Notes: generated from the letters alone by a model not told the origin. Counted from the first letter of the stretch, positions 17,910 through 26,818 are shown. The stretch is DNA of 43,509 nt from Opitutia bacterium Tous-C4FEB (GCA_002304445.1 NEVA01000026.1:1-43509); one strand, 5' to 3'. Numbers and translations: made by a program.

Positions 17910-19322
17910 TCAGAGGGGACCGACGGGCCGCAGGAACTCCGCGCGCGGCGAGGGCAAGGCCAGGCGTTGGTCTCGCCACGCCGCCTGTCCGCGTACGAAG
18001 GTGTGCGACACGTGGGCGCGGTTCTTCCGGCCCACATAGGCGCTGAAGCGGTGCCGCGTCCAAAGATCCTCGGCCGCGATCTTGTGGGCCGCGCCCATCG
18101 TGATGATCGAGAAATCGGCGTCGCGCCCGAGCGCGAGCGAACCCTTGCGCTCTTCGATCCGGAAGCGGCGGGCGACATTGCGGGAGAGCACCGCGGCGAG
18201 CACGGGCAGGTCGGCCTCCAGTGTTTCCGCACACTCGTTGAAGAGCAGCTGCGCCCCGTGCTGCACGCCGCCGATTCCGCCCCAGATTTCGAAAAAGTTT
18301 TTCGAAGTCTTCATCTCGGGCGGCGCCGGCGAGTGGTCGGAGCCGACCGTTTGGATACGACCGGCGCGCAACTCGCTCCACAGCGCGAGGCGGCGCTTCT
18401 CGTCGCGGATCGGCGGCGCGCATTTGCCGGCGGCGCCGATTTTCGCGACGTCTTTGTCGTTGAGCAAAAGATAGTGCGGGCAAGTCTCGGCGGTCACATC
18501 GACGCGCTGCGACCGGGCCTCGGTGATGAGCGCGATCCCCTCCGGACTGCTCACGTGCACGACGTGCAACGAGCACCCGGTCTCCCCGGCGAACTCGATC
18601 GCCATCCGGATCGCCGCGAGCTCGACCTCGACCGGACGCGACGCAAGCCAAGCCTTGGCATCGGTGCGGCCTTGGGCTTTTTCGATGGCGGTAAATTTGG
18701 CCGCGAGGTCGTTGTCCTCCGCGTGGACCGCGACGAGCATCCCCAGCTTCGCCGCGCGTTTCATGCCTTCGCGGAGGACCTTGGCGTCGCTCGCGCCAAA
18801 GCTGGCGATGCCGCTGTTGCACATGAACGCCTTCAGCCCGATCGCGCCGGCATCGCGCAGCCCGGCGAGCTTGTCCAAGTTGCCGGGCACCAATCCGCCC
18901 CAGAGCGCGAAATCAACGCACGACTGCTGCTCGGCAAGCGCGCGTTTCGCCCGCAGGCTGGCGGCGTCGAGCACGGGCGGTTCCGAGTTGAGCGGCATGT
19001 CAAAAAAACAGGTGCCCCCACCGGCGGCGAATGCCGCCGAACCCGAGCCCAATCCTTCCCAATCGGCGCGGCCCGGCTCGTTGAAGTGGACGTGTGAATC
19101 GATCATGCCGGGGAAAATATAGGCTCCGTCCGCTTCGATCGTTTCGTGCGTCAGGTCTTTGATCTCGGGCGCAATCTGGACGATTTTGCCCAAACGCACG
19201 CCGAGGTCGGCCCATTTCACGCCTTCCGGCGTGACGAGTTTCCCGCCGCGCACGACGAGATCGAGGCGCTCGGGCTCGGGAGCGATCTTGGAATTCTTGG
19301 CGACGAGCGTGGTGCGTTTCAT
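17910..19322 (-). CDS. allB: Allantoinase
   Basis: This 470-residue cyclic amidohydrolase hydrolyses allantoin to allantoate. The di-metal site is readable: His77 and His79 in DSHVHF, the probable carboxylated Lys164 in GLKAFM, His200 in VAVHAED, His256 in HVVHVSS and Asp329 in GSDHSP. Length and motif order match AllB rather than dihydroorotase or dihydropyrimidinase, and the surrounding allantoin-pathway genes settle the assignment. ATG at 19320-19322 overlaps the stop of allC by ATGA. The longer frame to 19607 is a readthrough of the opposite frame of allC and is rejected. The protein is cytoplasmic. Confidence 0.95.
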   Translation of the reverse strand: MKRTTLVAKNSKIAPEPERLDLVVRGGKLVTPEGVKWADLGVRLGKIVQIAPEIKDLTHETIEADGAYIFPGMIDSHVHFNEPGRADWEGLGSGSAAFAAGGGTCFFDMPLNSEPPVLDAASLRAKRALAEQQSCVDFALWGGLVPGNLDKLAGLRDAGAIGLKAFMCNSGIASFGASDAKVLREGMKRAAKLGMLVAVHAEDNDLAAKFTAIEKAQGRTDAKAWLASRPVEVELAAIRMAIEFAGETGCSLHVVHVSSPEGIALITEARSQRVDVTAETCPHYLLLNDKDVAKIGAAGKCAPPIRDEKRRLALWSELRAGRIQTVGSDHSPAPPEMKTSKNFFEIWGGIGGVQHGAQLLFNECAETLEADLPVLAAVLSRNVARRFRIEERKGSLALGRDADFSIITMGAAHKIAAEDLWTRHRFSAYVGRKNRAHVSHTFVRGQAAWRDQRLALPSPRAEFLRPVGPL

Positions 19323-20557
19323 GAGGAATGAGTCCGGGCGAGGCGGGCGAGAAAGTCGATCAACGCGTCGAGTGCGACCGCGATGTCCGCCGGCGAGCTG
19401 AATTCGTCGGGATGGTGGCTCAGGCCCGCGCGGCTGCGCACGAAGAGCATCGCGACCGGCGTCAGCGCCGACATCACGACGGCGTCGTGGCCCGCGCCGC
19501 TGGGCAACCCGAGGCTGCGGCCCTGCACCGCCCGCACGCTCGCCGTGAGCAACGCGGTGAGTGCGGCCGAACACGTGACCGCCGCATTGTCCTGCGTGGG
19601 CGTCCAAGTGAACGATAGGTTTCGTCGGCGCGTGATCCGGGCGGCGGCGGCGGCGAGCTGGCGCAATGCTGCGCGGCGAACGGCATCACGCGGATGGCGC
19701 AGATCGAGGGAAAACGTCGTCTCGGCGGGGATGACGTTGGCCGCACCGGGAGCCACCGAGATCGTGCCCACCGTGGCAACCAGACCCGGGGTGCGAAGGG
19801 CGAGCGCTTCGGCCGCGAGCGTGAATTCGGCCGCGCCCGCCAGCGCGTCGCGGCGCAGATTCATCGGCGTCGTGCCCGCATGGCCGGCGCGGCCCTTGAA
19901 AACGATCTTCGCGCGCGTCTGCCCGGCGATGGCGGTGACGACGCCGACGGCGAGTTTCTCGGCCTCAAGCACCGGACCTTGCTCGATGTGGACCTCGACG
20001 TAGCCGAGCAGTCCGCCCGGGCGGTGCGCGGCCTTGGGCGGGGTGAAGGGCGCGCCATGGTGTGCCTCGAGCGCGGCGCGGATCGAAATGCCCTCGGCAT
20101 CGACCAGCTTGAGATCAGCCGCACGAAGTTGGCCGCTGTAGGCCTTGCTCCCCAGATACGCGCTGGCAAAGCGCACGCCTTCCTCCTCCGAAAAACCGAG
20201 GACCTCGACCGCGAAGGGAAGCGCGATGTTTCGCCGGCGTAGTTCGGCCAGCGCCACGATCGGTAGCAACACGCCGAGCGCGCCGTCGAATCGGCCCGCG
20301 TCACGGACGGTGTCGAGGTGCGAACCCAGCAGCAGCGTGCGGGTGCGGGGACCGGCGGGCGATTCAAGCCGGCCGATCAGATTGCCCGCCGTGTCTTCGC
20401 GCGGAGCAAGACCGGCGGCGCTCATCCATTCGGCGACGAGCGCATTGGCGAGACGCATCGCCGGCGAGAGAAACGTGCGCGTGAGTTCGCCCGGCTCGTC
20501 AGTGACCCGCGCGAGTTCGTCGAGATAACGGCCGAGGAGTTGAGGGCCGGTTTCCAT
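19319..20557 (-). CDS. allC: Allantoate amidohydrolase
   Basis: This 412-residue M20-family amidohydrolase cleaves allantoate to ureidoglycine, CO2 and NH3. Metal-site motifs are GSHLDTV (His80), GRFDGALG (Asp91), SEEEGVRF (Glu125 or Glu126), the HIEQGP block and LSHHPDEFSS near the C-terminus. The dimerisation-domain phrase GRAGHAGTTPM is also typical of the AllC/hydantoinase family. ATG at 20555-20557 shares one nucleotide with the uraH stop (TGATG), which fixes the start; a TTG codon immediately upstream is not needed. It is a paralogue of the ureidoglycolate amidohydrolase two genes downstream, and the two take successive ureide substrates. Confidence 0.92.
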   Translation of the reverse strand: METGPQLLGRYLDELARVTDEPGELTRTFLSPAMRLANALVAEWMSAAGLAPREDTAGNLIGRLESPAGPRTRTLLLGSHLDTVRDAGRFDGALGVLLPIVALAELRRRNIALPFAVEVLGFSEEEGVRFASAYLGSKAYSGQLRAADLKLVDAEGISIRAALEAHHGAPFTPPKAAHRPGGLLGYVEVHIEQGPVLEAEKLAVGVVTAIAGQTRAKIVFKGRAGHAGTTPMNLRRDALAGAAEFTLAAEALALRTPGLVATVGTISVAPGAANVIPAETTFSLDLRHPRDAVRRAALRQLAAAAARITRRRNLSFTWTPTQDNAAVTCSAALTALLTASVRAVQGRSLGLPSGAGHDAVVMSALTPVAMLFVRSRAGLSHHPDEFSSPADIAVALDALIDFLARLARTHSS

Positions 20558-20907
20558 CAACTGCCACGATAGGTGCTGTAGGCCCAGGGCGTTACGAGCA
20601 ACGGCACGTGGTAACCGGCGCCCGCGTCGGCGATGGCGAAGCGGATCGGAACGCGGTCGAGAAACGGCGAGGCGATGCCGCGCGCCGTGAAATACGCCCC
20701 CACGTCAAAGATCAGCTCGTAAGTGCCGCCGGTGATTTCGTCGGCGTTGAGCAACGGCGCATCGGTGCGCCCGTCGGCGTTCGTGACGACCGTTTTCACG
20801 AGCTGCGGTGCCGCCCCCGCGACGTGGCGGTGCAGCTCGATCCGCAGACCGGGGGCCGGGCGACCGGTGGTGAGATCGAGGACGTGGGTGCTGAGTTTTC
20901 CGGGCAT
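20557..20907 (-). CDS. uraH: 5-hydroxyisourate hydrolase
   Basis: This 116-residue transthyretin-like protein opens the ring of 5-hydroxyisourate, the product of urate oxidation, to give OHCU. Family marks are the N-terminal [13 protein letters not shown], the central [25 protein letters not shown] at the C-terminus and the terminal YRGS tetrapeptide that lines the active site. Length is normal for bacterial HIUase. It has no signal peptide, so it is cytoplasmic. ATG at 20905-20907 shares one base with the uraD stop (TGATG), and its own stop shares one base with the allC start. Its presence implies that urate is oxidised by a uricase encoded outside this window. Confidence 0.96.
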   Translation of the reverse strand: MPGKLSTHVLDLTTGRPAPGLRIELHRHVAGAAPQLVKTVVTNADGRTDAPLLNADEITGGTYELIFDVGAYFTARGIASPFLDRVPIRFAIADAGAGYHVPLLVTPWAYSTYRGS

Positions 20908-21422
20908 CAGGTAGGTTTCTCCAAAAGATCGTTGAGGCGGAGCCGGGCGATTTTTTCAATTTCACCCAGCGCGGTGGCAAATTCGAGATCGGGCGGATTC
21001 GACAGGCGGGCCTGCATCGCGGCGAGGATGGCCGACTTGGCGTTGAGGCGGGCGCAGATGATAAACGGAAAACCGAGGCGGGCGAGATAGGCGGTGTTGA
21101 GCCGCTGAAATTCAGCGAGCTCGGCCTCGGTCAGACGATCGAGGCCGGCGCTGGCCTGTTCACGGGTGGACTCGGCGGTGAGCGCGTTTTGCCGGGCGAG
21201 ACGACCGGCGAGATCGGGGTGCGCGCGGATGAGCTCAAGTTGGCGCGCGCGCCCGGCGGCGCGCATGGTGGCGCACAATTCGGCGTGCAGGTGCGTCGCA
21301 TCGAGAAACGGCCGGCGCGGCCACGTCTCCTCCTCGATCCACGGCGAGTGTTCGAAAAGGTGCCCGAGCGCGGCGGTGAAGGCCGGCCGATCGAGGGCGT
21401 TGAGCGAGGCAAGAGAGAGCAT
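20907..21422 (-). CDS. uraD: OHCU decarboxylase
   Basis: This 171-residue protein matches 2-oxo-4-hydroxy-4-carboxy-5-ureidoimidazoline decarboxylase, which turns OHCU into (S)-allantoin. Visible family motifs are FEHSPWIEE, the catalytic-His motif RAHPDLAG (about residues 65-72), a segment ending in [20 protein letters not shown], then FIICARLN. It is the first gene of the seven-gene minus-strand ureide operon; a 117-bp divergent promoter region separates it from guanine deaminase. ATG is at 21420-21422. No obvious Shine-Dalgarno precedes it. It stands alone, unlike the uraD-uricase fusions of some bacilli. Confidence 0.94.
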   Translation of the reverse strand: MLSLASLNALDRPAFTAALGHLFEHSPWIEEETWPRRPFLDATHLHAELCATMRAAGRARQLELIRAHPDLAGRLARQNALTAESTREQASAGLDRLTEAELAEFQRLNTAYLARLGFPFIICARLNAKSAILAAMQARLSNPPDLEFATALGEIEKIARLRLNDLLEKPT

Positions 21423-21539
21423 CAGAGAGAGGAGACGCGAAGATGAGTTCCGAATTGTTTCGTGTCAGGCCCTTACTGAGAGTGATCGCCCGATGAAGCC
21501 CAACCGGACACAAAAAATAATCTCCGACGCTCTTTTAGC
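21423..21539. promoter_or_regulatory. Divergent promoter region, uraD operon and guaD
   Basis: This 117-bp region separates two divergent purine-catabolism units and should hold both promoters and any operator. On the minus strand, CTGACA (21463-21468) and CATCTT (21440-21445) are spaced 17 nt and would give a very short leader for uraD. On the plus strand, AATAAT (21516-21521) is a reasonable -10 for guaD but has only a poor -35. I see no clear long inverted repeat for a repressor. The hexamer assignments are tentative; the presence of promoters is inferred from gene orientation. Confidence 0.45.
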
Positions 21540-22010
21540 ATGAGCAATGCCACCTACATGCGCGAGGCCGTGCAACTCGCCGAACAAGGCATGCGCTCGG
21601 GGCGCGGCGGACCGTTTGGCTGCGTCGTCGTGCGCCGGGGCGAAATCGTCGGGCGCGGCAGCAACCGCGTCACTTCGACCAACGATCCCACCGCCCACGC
21701 CGAGGTGGTCGCGATCCGCGACGCCTGCACGGCCTTGCGGACGTTTCAGCTTACGGACTGCGAGCTCTACACCAGTTGCGAACCCTGCCCGATGTGTCTG
21801 TCGGCGATTTATTGGGCGCGGATTCCCCAAGTTTATTACGGCAATACCCGCGCCGACGCCGCCGCGATCGGCTTCGACGACGAATTTATCTACCAACAAG
21901 TGCCGCTCGCTCCCGAGGCGCGCACCGTGAAGATGGAGCTGTTTCTGCGCGACGAGGCCCAGGTCGCCTTTCAGGAATGGGCCAACAAGACCGACAAAAT
22001 CCGCTACTGA
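21540..22010 (+). CDS. guaD: Guanine deaminase (cytidine-deaminase fold)
   Basis: This 156-residue protein hydrolyses guanine to xanthine and ammonia, feeding the xanthine dehydrogenase encoded by the divergent operon. The zinc site is HAE (His53, Glu55) and PCPMC (Cys83, Cys86), the same spacing and total length as the small Bacillus-type GuaD. The C-terminal tail ends KTDKIRY. It is not the amidohydrolase-type guanine deaminase. A tRNA or cytosine deaminase is less likely given length, tail and context. ATG is at 21540. ClpP follows 68 bp downstream on the same strand. Confidence 0.9.
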   Translation: MSNATYMREAVQLAEQGMRSGRGGPFGCVVVRRGEIVGRGSNRVTSTNDPTAHAEVVAIRDACTALRTFQLTDCELYTSCEPCPMCLSAIYWARIPQVYYGNTRADAAAIGFDDEFIYQQVPLAPEARTVKMELFLRDEAQVAFQEWANKTDKIRY

Positions 22011-22078
22011 AGCCCTCCGCCGCCTAAGACCGCACCGGCTCTTGCCAAAACCGACCTCGTTCTCACTTTCCCACCCAT

Positions 22079-22735
22079 ATGCATTTCTCCAACCTGCAGC
22101 CAAACCTCGCCGAACCCACGCCCCGCCTCGACGACGATGAGGACGAAGACGACGCCAAAGAAGAAGCCGCGGCCAAAAAGAACGCGGCCCCCGTCGCCAT
22201 GTTGATCCAGAAAAAATTCCTGGAGCAGCGGAAGATTTTCCTTTGGGGCGCCGTGACCGACGAATCGGCCAAAGACATCACCGAACGCCTGCTCTACCTC
22301 GAAGCCGTCGCCCCCGGCAAGGACATCACCTTTTATATCAATACGCCCGGCGGCTCCATCACTGCCGGCATGGCCGTTTACGACACCATGAAGCTGATCA
22401 GTTCGCCCATCACGATCGTGGTGACCGGCATGGCCGCGTCGATGGGCTCGATCTTGCTCTCCGGCGTGCCAAAGGGCCGCCGCCTGCTCTACCCGCACGC
22501 CCGCGTGCTCATCCACCAGCCGCTCATCTCCGGCCGCATGGTCGGCCCGGCGACCGACATCAATATTCAGGCAAAAGAGATGGAAAAAATCCGCGTCGAG
22601 CTGAACCAGATCTTGGCCGACGCTTCCGGTCAGCCCATCGCAACGATCAACCGCGACACCGACCGCGATTTCTACCTGAACGCTCAAGAGGCCATCGCCT
22701 ACGGCCTCGCCGACCGCATCGTGGACAAGCTGTAA
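22079..22735 (+). CDS. clpP: ATP-dependent Clp protease proteolytic subunit
   Basis: This 218-residue serine protease subunit has a catalytic triad of Ser121 (GMAASMGS), His146 (LIHQP) and Asp197 (RDTDRD), with the substrate-strand motif NTPGGSITAGMAVYD. The core after residue 45 is a standard ClpP. The N-terminus is unusual: about 40 residues with a run of Asp/Glu (DDDEDEDDAKEE, residues 18-29) before the core. No tig, clpX or clpA lies next to it, so it may be a stand-alone or second copy that works with an unfoldase encoded elsewhere. The ATG at 22079 could be too early, but no better internal start keeps the full core apart from ATG near residue 41. Confidence 0.92.
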   Translation: MHFSNLQPNLAEPTPRLDDDEDEDDAKEEAAAKKNAAPVAMLIQKKFLEQRKIFLWGAVTDESAKDITERLLYLEAVAPGKDITFYINTPGGSITAGMAVYDTMKLISSPITIVVTGMAASMGSILLSGVPKGRRLLYPHARVLIHQPLISGRMVGPATDINIQAKEMEKIRVELNQILADASGQPIATINRDTDRDFYLNAQEAIAYGLADRIVDKL

Positions 22736-22886
22736 CCGGCGGCCGCCGGCCCGCCCGGCCGGCCAAGCGCGACCTAGTCACCTAAAAAACGCCTGCCCGG
22801 TTTGTCACCTACTGGATGACAAGTCCCTCGGCCGGGTCGGCTCACATCTCGCCCGAGTCGGCGTGGCCGGGAGGCGACCGGTCTTA

Positions 22887-22903
22887 ACGTCGTCCTTCGA
22901 CGT
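22887..22903. terminator. Small hairpin at the 3' end of the MATE gene
   Basis: The arms ACGTCG and CGACGT enclose TCCTT and abut the MATE stop codon, between two convergent genes. A nearby 14-bp GC palindrome lies just after the clpP stop (22736-22749). Neither has a T-tract, so these are weak terminator candidates. Confidence 0.25.
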
Positions 22904-24246
22904 CAGCTGTGCCGAACCCGGGTCAGCCGGGCAAATCGCCAGGCCAAAAACACCGCGGCGAGCCCCAAGCCCACCGCCAATGCCGTCCAGATTCCCACGG
23001 CGCCAAACGTCCCGCGCACCCCGAACACATACCCGCCCGGAATCGCGACCAGCCAATACGCCACAAATGTGATCACCGCGGGCAGCTTCACATCCGTAAG
23101 CCCGCGCAGCAGCGCCGCACCGATCACCTGCGCCCCGTCCGCCACTTGGAACAGCGCCGCCACCACGAGCAATTGCGCGGCCAACGCCACCACCGCCACG
23201 TCGTCCACAAACCAGCCCGCGACCAATTGCCCCGCCGCCAGATAGACCATCATGAAAAATACCGAAATCACCACGCCCAGCCCGAGCGCACTGTAACCGA
23301 TCGGCTGCAACCGCGCCGTCTCCCCCGCGCCCACCGCCGCGCTCACGCGCATGCCCGCGGCCATCGAAAGCCCGAGCGACACCATGAACGTCGTGCCCGC
23401 ACACGAGAGCGCGATCTGGTGCGCCGCCAGCGGCACCGCTCCCAGCCAACCCATCATGATCGCCGCCGCCGTAAACGCCCCGCTCTCAAACAACAAGATC
23501 CCCGAGGTGGGCAGGCCGAGCGTGAGCATTTCCTTGATCCGCGCCCCCGACAACGGCGCCCACCAGCGCTTCGGCCACGCCACCCGCATCAAGGGATCGC
23601 GCCGCAGCCACTCAAAAATCACCCACGCTCCGATCGCCCGCGAGATCAGCGTCGAGACGCCCGCTCCCGCCAGACCCATCGCCGGCGCACCCAGTTTTCC
23701 GTAGATAAAAACCCAGTTCAAAAACACGTTCAGTCCCACGCCCGCGAGCATGATGAACATCGGTGCCCACGGCCGCCCCATCGCCTCGGCAAATTGCCGA
23801 AACGCGAAGTAGATCAGCACCGGCGTGATCGACAGCCCGATCAGCAGGAAAAACGGATTCACCGCCGCCAACACTTCCGGAGGCTGTTGAAACCAATGCA
23901 GCTGCGTCGCCAACGCCACCATCAAGACCGTCTCGATCACGCCAAACGCCAACGCCAACGCCAGCCCATGCCGCAGATACTCGCCGCACTCCAGCGGCCG
24001 GCCCGCCCCCCGCGCGCGGGCCACAAACACCGCCACCGGCAACATCAGCCCGATGCCCACGATGTAAAACACCCCAAACACGTTGCCGCCAAACGACGAC
24101 GCCGCCAGCGGCACCGTACCCGTCTGTCCGATCATCACGCTGTCCGTGATTCCCATCAGCATCTGGCTCACATGCCCGACGATGATCGGCACGGCCAACG
24201 TCAACGTGGGCCGGACTTCGTCGAAAATGGATTTGAACCGGGTCAT
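22903..24246 (-). CDS. MATE-family efflux transporter
   Basis: This 447-residue inner-membrane protein has about twelve hydrophobic helices in two repeats, as in NorM-type Na+ or H+ coupled multidrug exporters. Recognisable pieces are VPIIVGHVSQMLMGITDSVMIGQ in helix 1, GLPTSGILLFESGAFTAAAIMM at the start of the second half, and GAAGM-like loops around AAGMRVSAAVGAGE. ATG at 24244-24246 (MTRFKSIFDEV) gives a normal amphipathic N-terminus. The open frame extends far upstream to 25503, but that part is only the antisense of the peptidase gene. It is convergent with clpP and divergent from the S9 peptidase. Substrate unknown. Confidence 0.93.
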   Translation of the reverse strand: MTRFKSIFDEVRPTLTLAVPIIVGHVSQMLMGITDSVMIGQTGTVPLAASSFGGNVFGVFYIVGIGLMLPVAVFVARARGAGRPLECGEYLRHGLALALAFGVIETVLMVALATQLHWFQQPPEVLAAVNPFFLLIGLSITPVLIYFAFRQFAEAMGRPWAPMFIMLAGVGLNVFLNWVFIYGKLGAPAMGLAGAGVSTLISRAIGAWVIFEWLRRDPLMRVAWPKRWWAPLSGARIKEMLTLGLPTSGILLFESGAFTAAAIMMGWLGAVPLAAHQIALSCAGTTFMVSLGLSMAAGMRVSAAVGAGETARLQPIGYSALGLGVVISVFFMMVYLAAGQLVAGWFVDDVAVVALAAQLLVVAALFQVADGAQVIGAALLRGLTDVKLPAVITFVAYWLVAIPGGYVFGVRGTFGAVGIWTALAVGLGLAAVFLAWRFARLTRVRHS

Positions 24247-24339
24247 GGCAAAGGTCGCGGACTGTTTCGCCCCACCCCGCCGCGCGCAACCCGCATCTCG
24301 TCTATTGTCTCCGGCGGGCGCTCCGCTCTTGCTCACTCC

Positions 24340-26778
24340 ATGCGCCGCTCCTTCCTGCCGACCCTCCCCACCCTCCTGCTCGCCGCCACCTTCGCCCCCG
24401 TTTTGCCCGCGCAAACCGAATCCGGCTTCAAACTCCCCTCCAACGCCCTCGCCGCCCTCGTCGATGCTCCGCTCACGCCCACCGTGAGCCTCAGTCCCGA
24501 CAAATCCACGCTCCTCCTCCTCGAGCGCTCCGCCCTCCCGCCTCTCACCGAGCTCGCCCAACCCGAGCTCCGCCTCGCCGGCCTCCGCCTCAACCCCGCC
24601 ACCAACGGCCCCAGCCGCGAGCCCTACACCACCGGCCTCGTTCTCAACTCCCTCGCCGGCGGCGCCGAACGCCGCATCACCGGCCTCCCCGCCGGCGCCC
24701 GCCTCAACCACGTGAGCTGGTCCCGCGACAACCGCCACCTCGCTTTCACCGTTACCCTCGAAACATCCATCGAGCTCTGGGCCGCCGACACCGCGACCGC
24801 CACCGCCCGCCGCCTCACCGCCCGCCCGCTCAACCTCACCACCGAAACGCCCGCCTGGCTCGATGCCGCCACGCTCATCGTGCCCTTCATCCCCGCTGAT
24901 CGCGGCGCGCCCCCGCCCGAACCTCGCGTCCCCGCCGGCCCCGTCATCCAGGAAAATCTCGGCGGGAAACGTCCGTCGCGCACTTACCAAGACCTGCTCG
25001 CCAACGCCCACGACGAAGCCCTCTTCGATCACTACACCACCTCCGAGCTCGCCCTTGTGACCCTCGACGGCACGGTCACGCCGCTCAACCAGCGCGGCAG
25101 CTTCGCCCTCGTCGCCCCGTCGCCCGACGGCCGTTACGTCCTCCTCCACACCCTCCACCGGCCCTATTCTTACCTCGTTCCCGCCGGCCGTTTTCCCACC
25201 GCGATCACCGTCGTCGATCGCTCGGGCAAAACCGTTCACACGCTCGCCGATCTCCCGCTCGCCGAGAGCATCCCGATTCCCACCGGCTCCGTCCGCACCG
25301 GCCCGCGCAGCGTCACCTGGCGCGCCGACGTGCCCGCAACCTTGAGCTGGCTCGAAGCCCTCGACGGCGGCGACGCCGGCAAACCCGCCGAGCTGCGCGA
25401 CGCCTGGTTCACCCTCGCCGCGCCCTTCACCCAAAAGCCCGTCACCCAACACCGCTTCGCTCTCCGCGTCGCCGGCCCGGTCACCTGGGGCGACGACCAA
25501 CACGCCATCATCAACGAATCTTGGTGGAAAACCCGCACGGTCCGCACTTGGCTCGTCGCCCCCGGTACGCCCGGTTCCGCGCCCACCCTCCTCTTCGAGC
25601 GCTCATCCGAAGACCGCTACAAAAACCCCGGCTCCCCCGTCCTCGCGCGCAATCAATTCGGCCGCCTGACGCTTCTCCTCAGCCCCGACCGCACCAAAAT
25701 CTACCTCGACGGCGAGGGCGCGTCGCCCGAGGGCAACCAACCGTTCCTCGACGAATTCACGCTCGCGACCAAGACCACGCGCCGCCTCTGGCGCTCCGCT
25801 GCGCCCGCCTTCGAGAGCTTCATCACCTTCTACGATGCCACCCTCAAACGCGCGCTCACCTCACGCGAATCCGTCACCGACGCGCCCAACTATTTCATCC
25901 GCGATCTCACCACCGGCCACCTCACGCCCGTCACCTCGTTCCCGAATCCCTATCCCGCCTTTGCGTCCGCCCGCAAAGACCTCATCCAATACAAACGCCC
26001 CGACGGCGTCGCCCTCTCCGGCACCCTGTATCTCCCGCCCGGCTACAAATCCACCGACGGCCCGCTGCCCACGCTCCTCTGGGCCTACCCGCAGGAATTC
26101 AAAAGCGCCGATGCCGCCGGCCAGATCAAGGACTCGCCCTACCGCTTCATCCGCGTGAGCCCGCTCGGGCCGCTGCCGTTCCTCCTCGCCGGCTACGCCG
26201 TGCTCGACGATCCGACCATGCCGATCATCGGCGAGGGTAAGACCGAGCCCAACGACACCTACGTCCCGCAACTCGTCGCCAGCGCCAAGGCCGCCATCGA
26301 CGAACTCGTGCGCCGCGGCATCACCGACCGCAATCGCGTCGCCGTCGGCGGCCACAGCTACGGCGCCTTCATGACCGCCAATCTCCTCGCGCACTCCGAT
26401 CTCTTCCGCGCCGGGCTCGCCCGCAGCGGCGCCTACAACCGCACGCTCACGCCCTTCGGCTTCCAATCCGAAGAGCGCACCATCTGGCAGGCACCCGAGG
26501 TCTACGCCGCGATGTCGCCCTTCAACCACACCGACAAAGTCAAAGACCCGCTCCTCCTCCTCCACGGCGAGGCCGACAACAACCCCGGCACTTTCCCCAT
26601 CCAGAGCGAGCGTTTCTACAACGCTCTCAAAGGCCACGGCGCCACCACCCGCCTCACGTTTCTCCCCCACGAGTCGCACGGCTACCGCGCCCGCGAAAAC
26701 GTCCTCCACATGCTCTGGGAAATGGAGCACTGGCTCGACACCTACGTGAAGCCCCCGGCGAAAGACAAAAAACTCTGA
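24340..26778 (+). CDS. Secreted S9 family peptidase (glutamyl endopeptidase-like)
   Basis: This 812-residue protein has a signal peptide (MRRSFLPTLPTLLLAATFAP, cleavage near LPAQTE), a long beta-propeller-like region (to about 540) and a C-terminal prolyl-oligopeptidase hydrolase domain. The triad is Ser673 in GGHSYGAF, Asp746 in HGEADNN and His780 in HESHGY. The HSYGAF elbow and overall length fit subfamily S9D, which includes glutamyl endopeptidases and other periplasmic peptidases. ATG at 24340 begins the signal peptide. The same frame is open upstream to 22909 but is antisense to the MATE gene. The role is probably peptide degradation in the periplasm. Confidence 0.92.
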   Translation: MRRSFLPTLPTLLLAATFAPVLPAQTESGFKLPSNALAALVDAPLTPTVSLSPDKSTLLLLERSALPPLTELAQPELRLAGLRLNPATNGPSREPYTTGLVLNSLAGGAERRITGLPAGARLNHVSWSRDNRHLAFTVTLETSIELWAADTATATARRLTARPLNLTTETPAWLDAATLIVPFIPADRGAPPPEPRVPAGPVIQENLGGKRPSRTYQDLLANAHDEALFDHYTTSELALVTLDGTVTPLNQRGSFALVAPSPDGRYVLLHTLHRPYSYLVPAGRFPTAITVVDRSGKTVHTLADLPLAESIPIPTGSVRTGPRSVTWRADVPATLSWLEALDGGDAGKPAELRDAWFTLAAPFTQKPVTQHRFALRVAGPVTWGDDQHAIINESWWKTRTVRTWLVAPGTPGSAPTLLFERSSEDRYKNPGSPVLARNQFGRLTLLLSPDRTKIYLDGEGASPEGNQPFLDEFTLATKTTRRLWRSAAPAFESFITFYDATLKRALTSRESVTDAPNYFIRDLTTGHLTPVTSFPNPYPAFASARKDLIQYKRPDGVALSGTLYLPPGYKSTDGPLPTLLWAYPQEFKSADAAGQIKDSPYRFIRVSPLGPLPFLLAGYAVLDDPTMPIIGEGKTEPNDTYVPQLVASAKAAIDELVRRGITDRNRVAVGGHSYGAFMTANLLAHSDLFRAGLARSGAYNRTLTPFGFQSEERTIWQAPEVYAAMSPFNHTDKVKDPLLLLHGEADNNPGTFPIQSERFYNALKGHGATTRLTFLPHESHGYRARENVLHMLWEMEHWLDTYVKPPAKDKKL

Positions 26779-26786
26779 CTTCCGAC

Positions 26787-26810
26787 GTAGGGTAGGGTCT
26801 CCGACCCGCC
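26787..26810 (+). repeat. REP-like palindrome (degenerate)
   Basis: GTAGGG precedes a short hairpin, GGGTC-TCC-GACCC (26795-26807), just after the S9 peptidase stop. It shares the GTAGGG head and the TCTCCGA centre with the two REP-like units at 42172-42264. A 3'-end hairpin role for the peptidase mRNA is possible. Confidence 0.5.
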
Positions 26811-26818
26811 CTCCGCGC

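Noticed and set aside
22909-24339. A 5' extension of the S9 peptidase frame giving a 1289-residue product
   Set aside because: The extension is antisense to the MATE gene and has no protein character. A proper signal peptide starts at 24340.
24247-25503. A 5' extension of the MATE frame
   Set aside because: It is antisense to the peptidase gene and Gly/Glu-rich. The MATE N-terminus begins at 24246.
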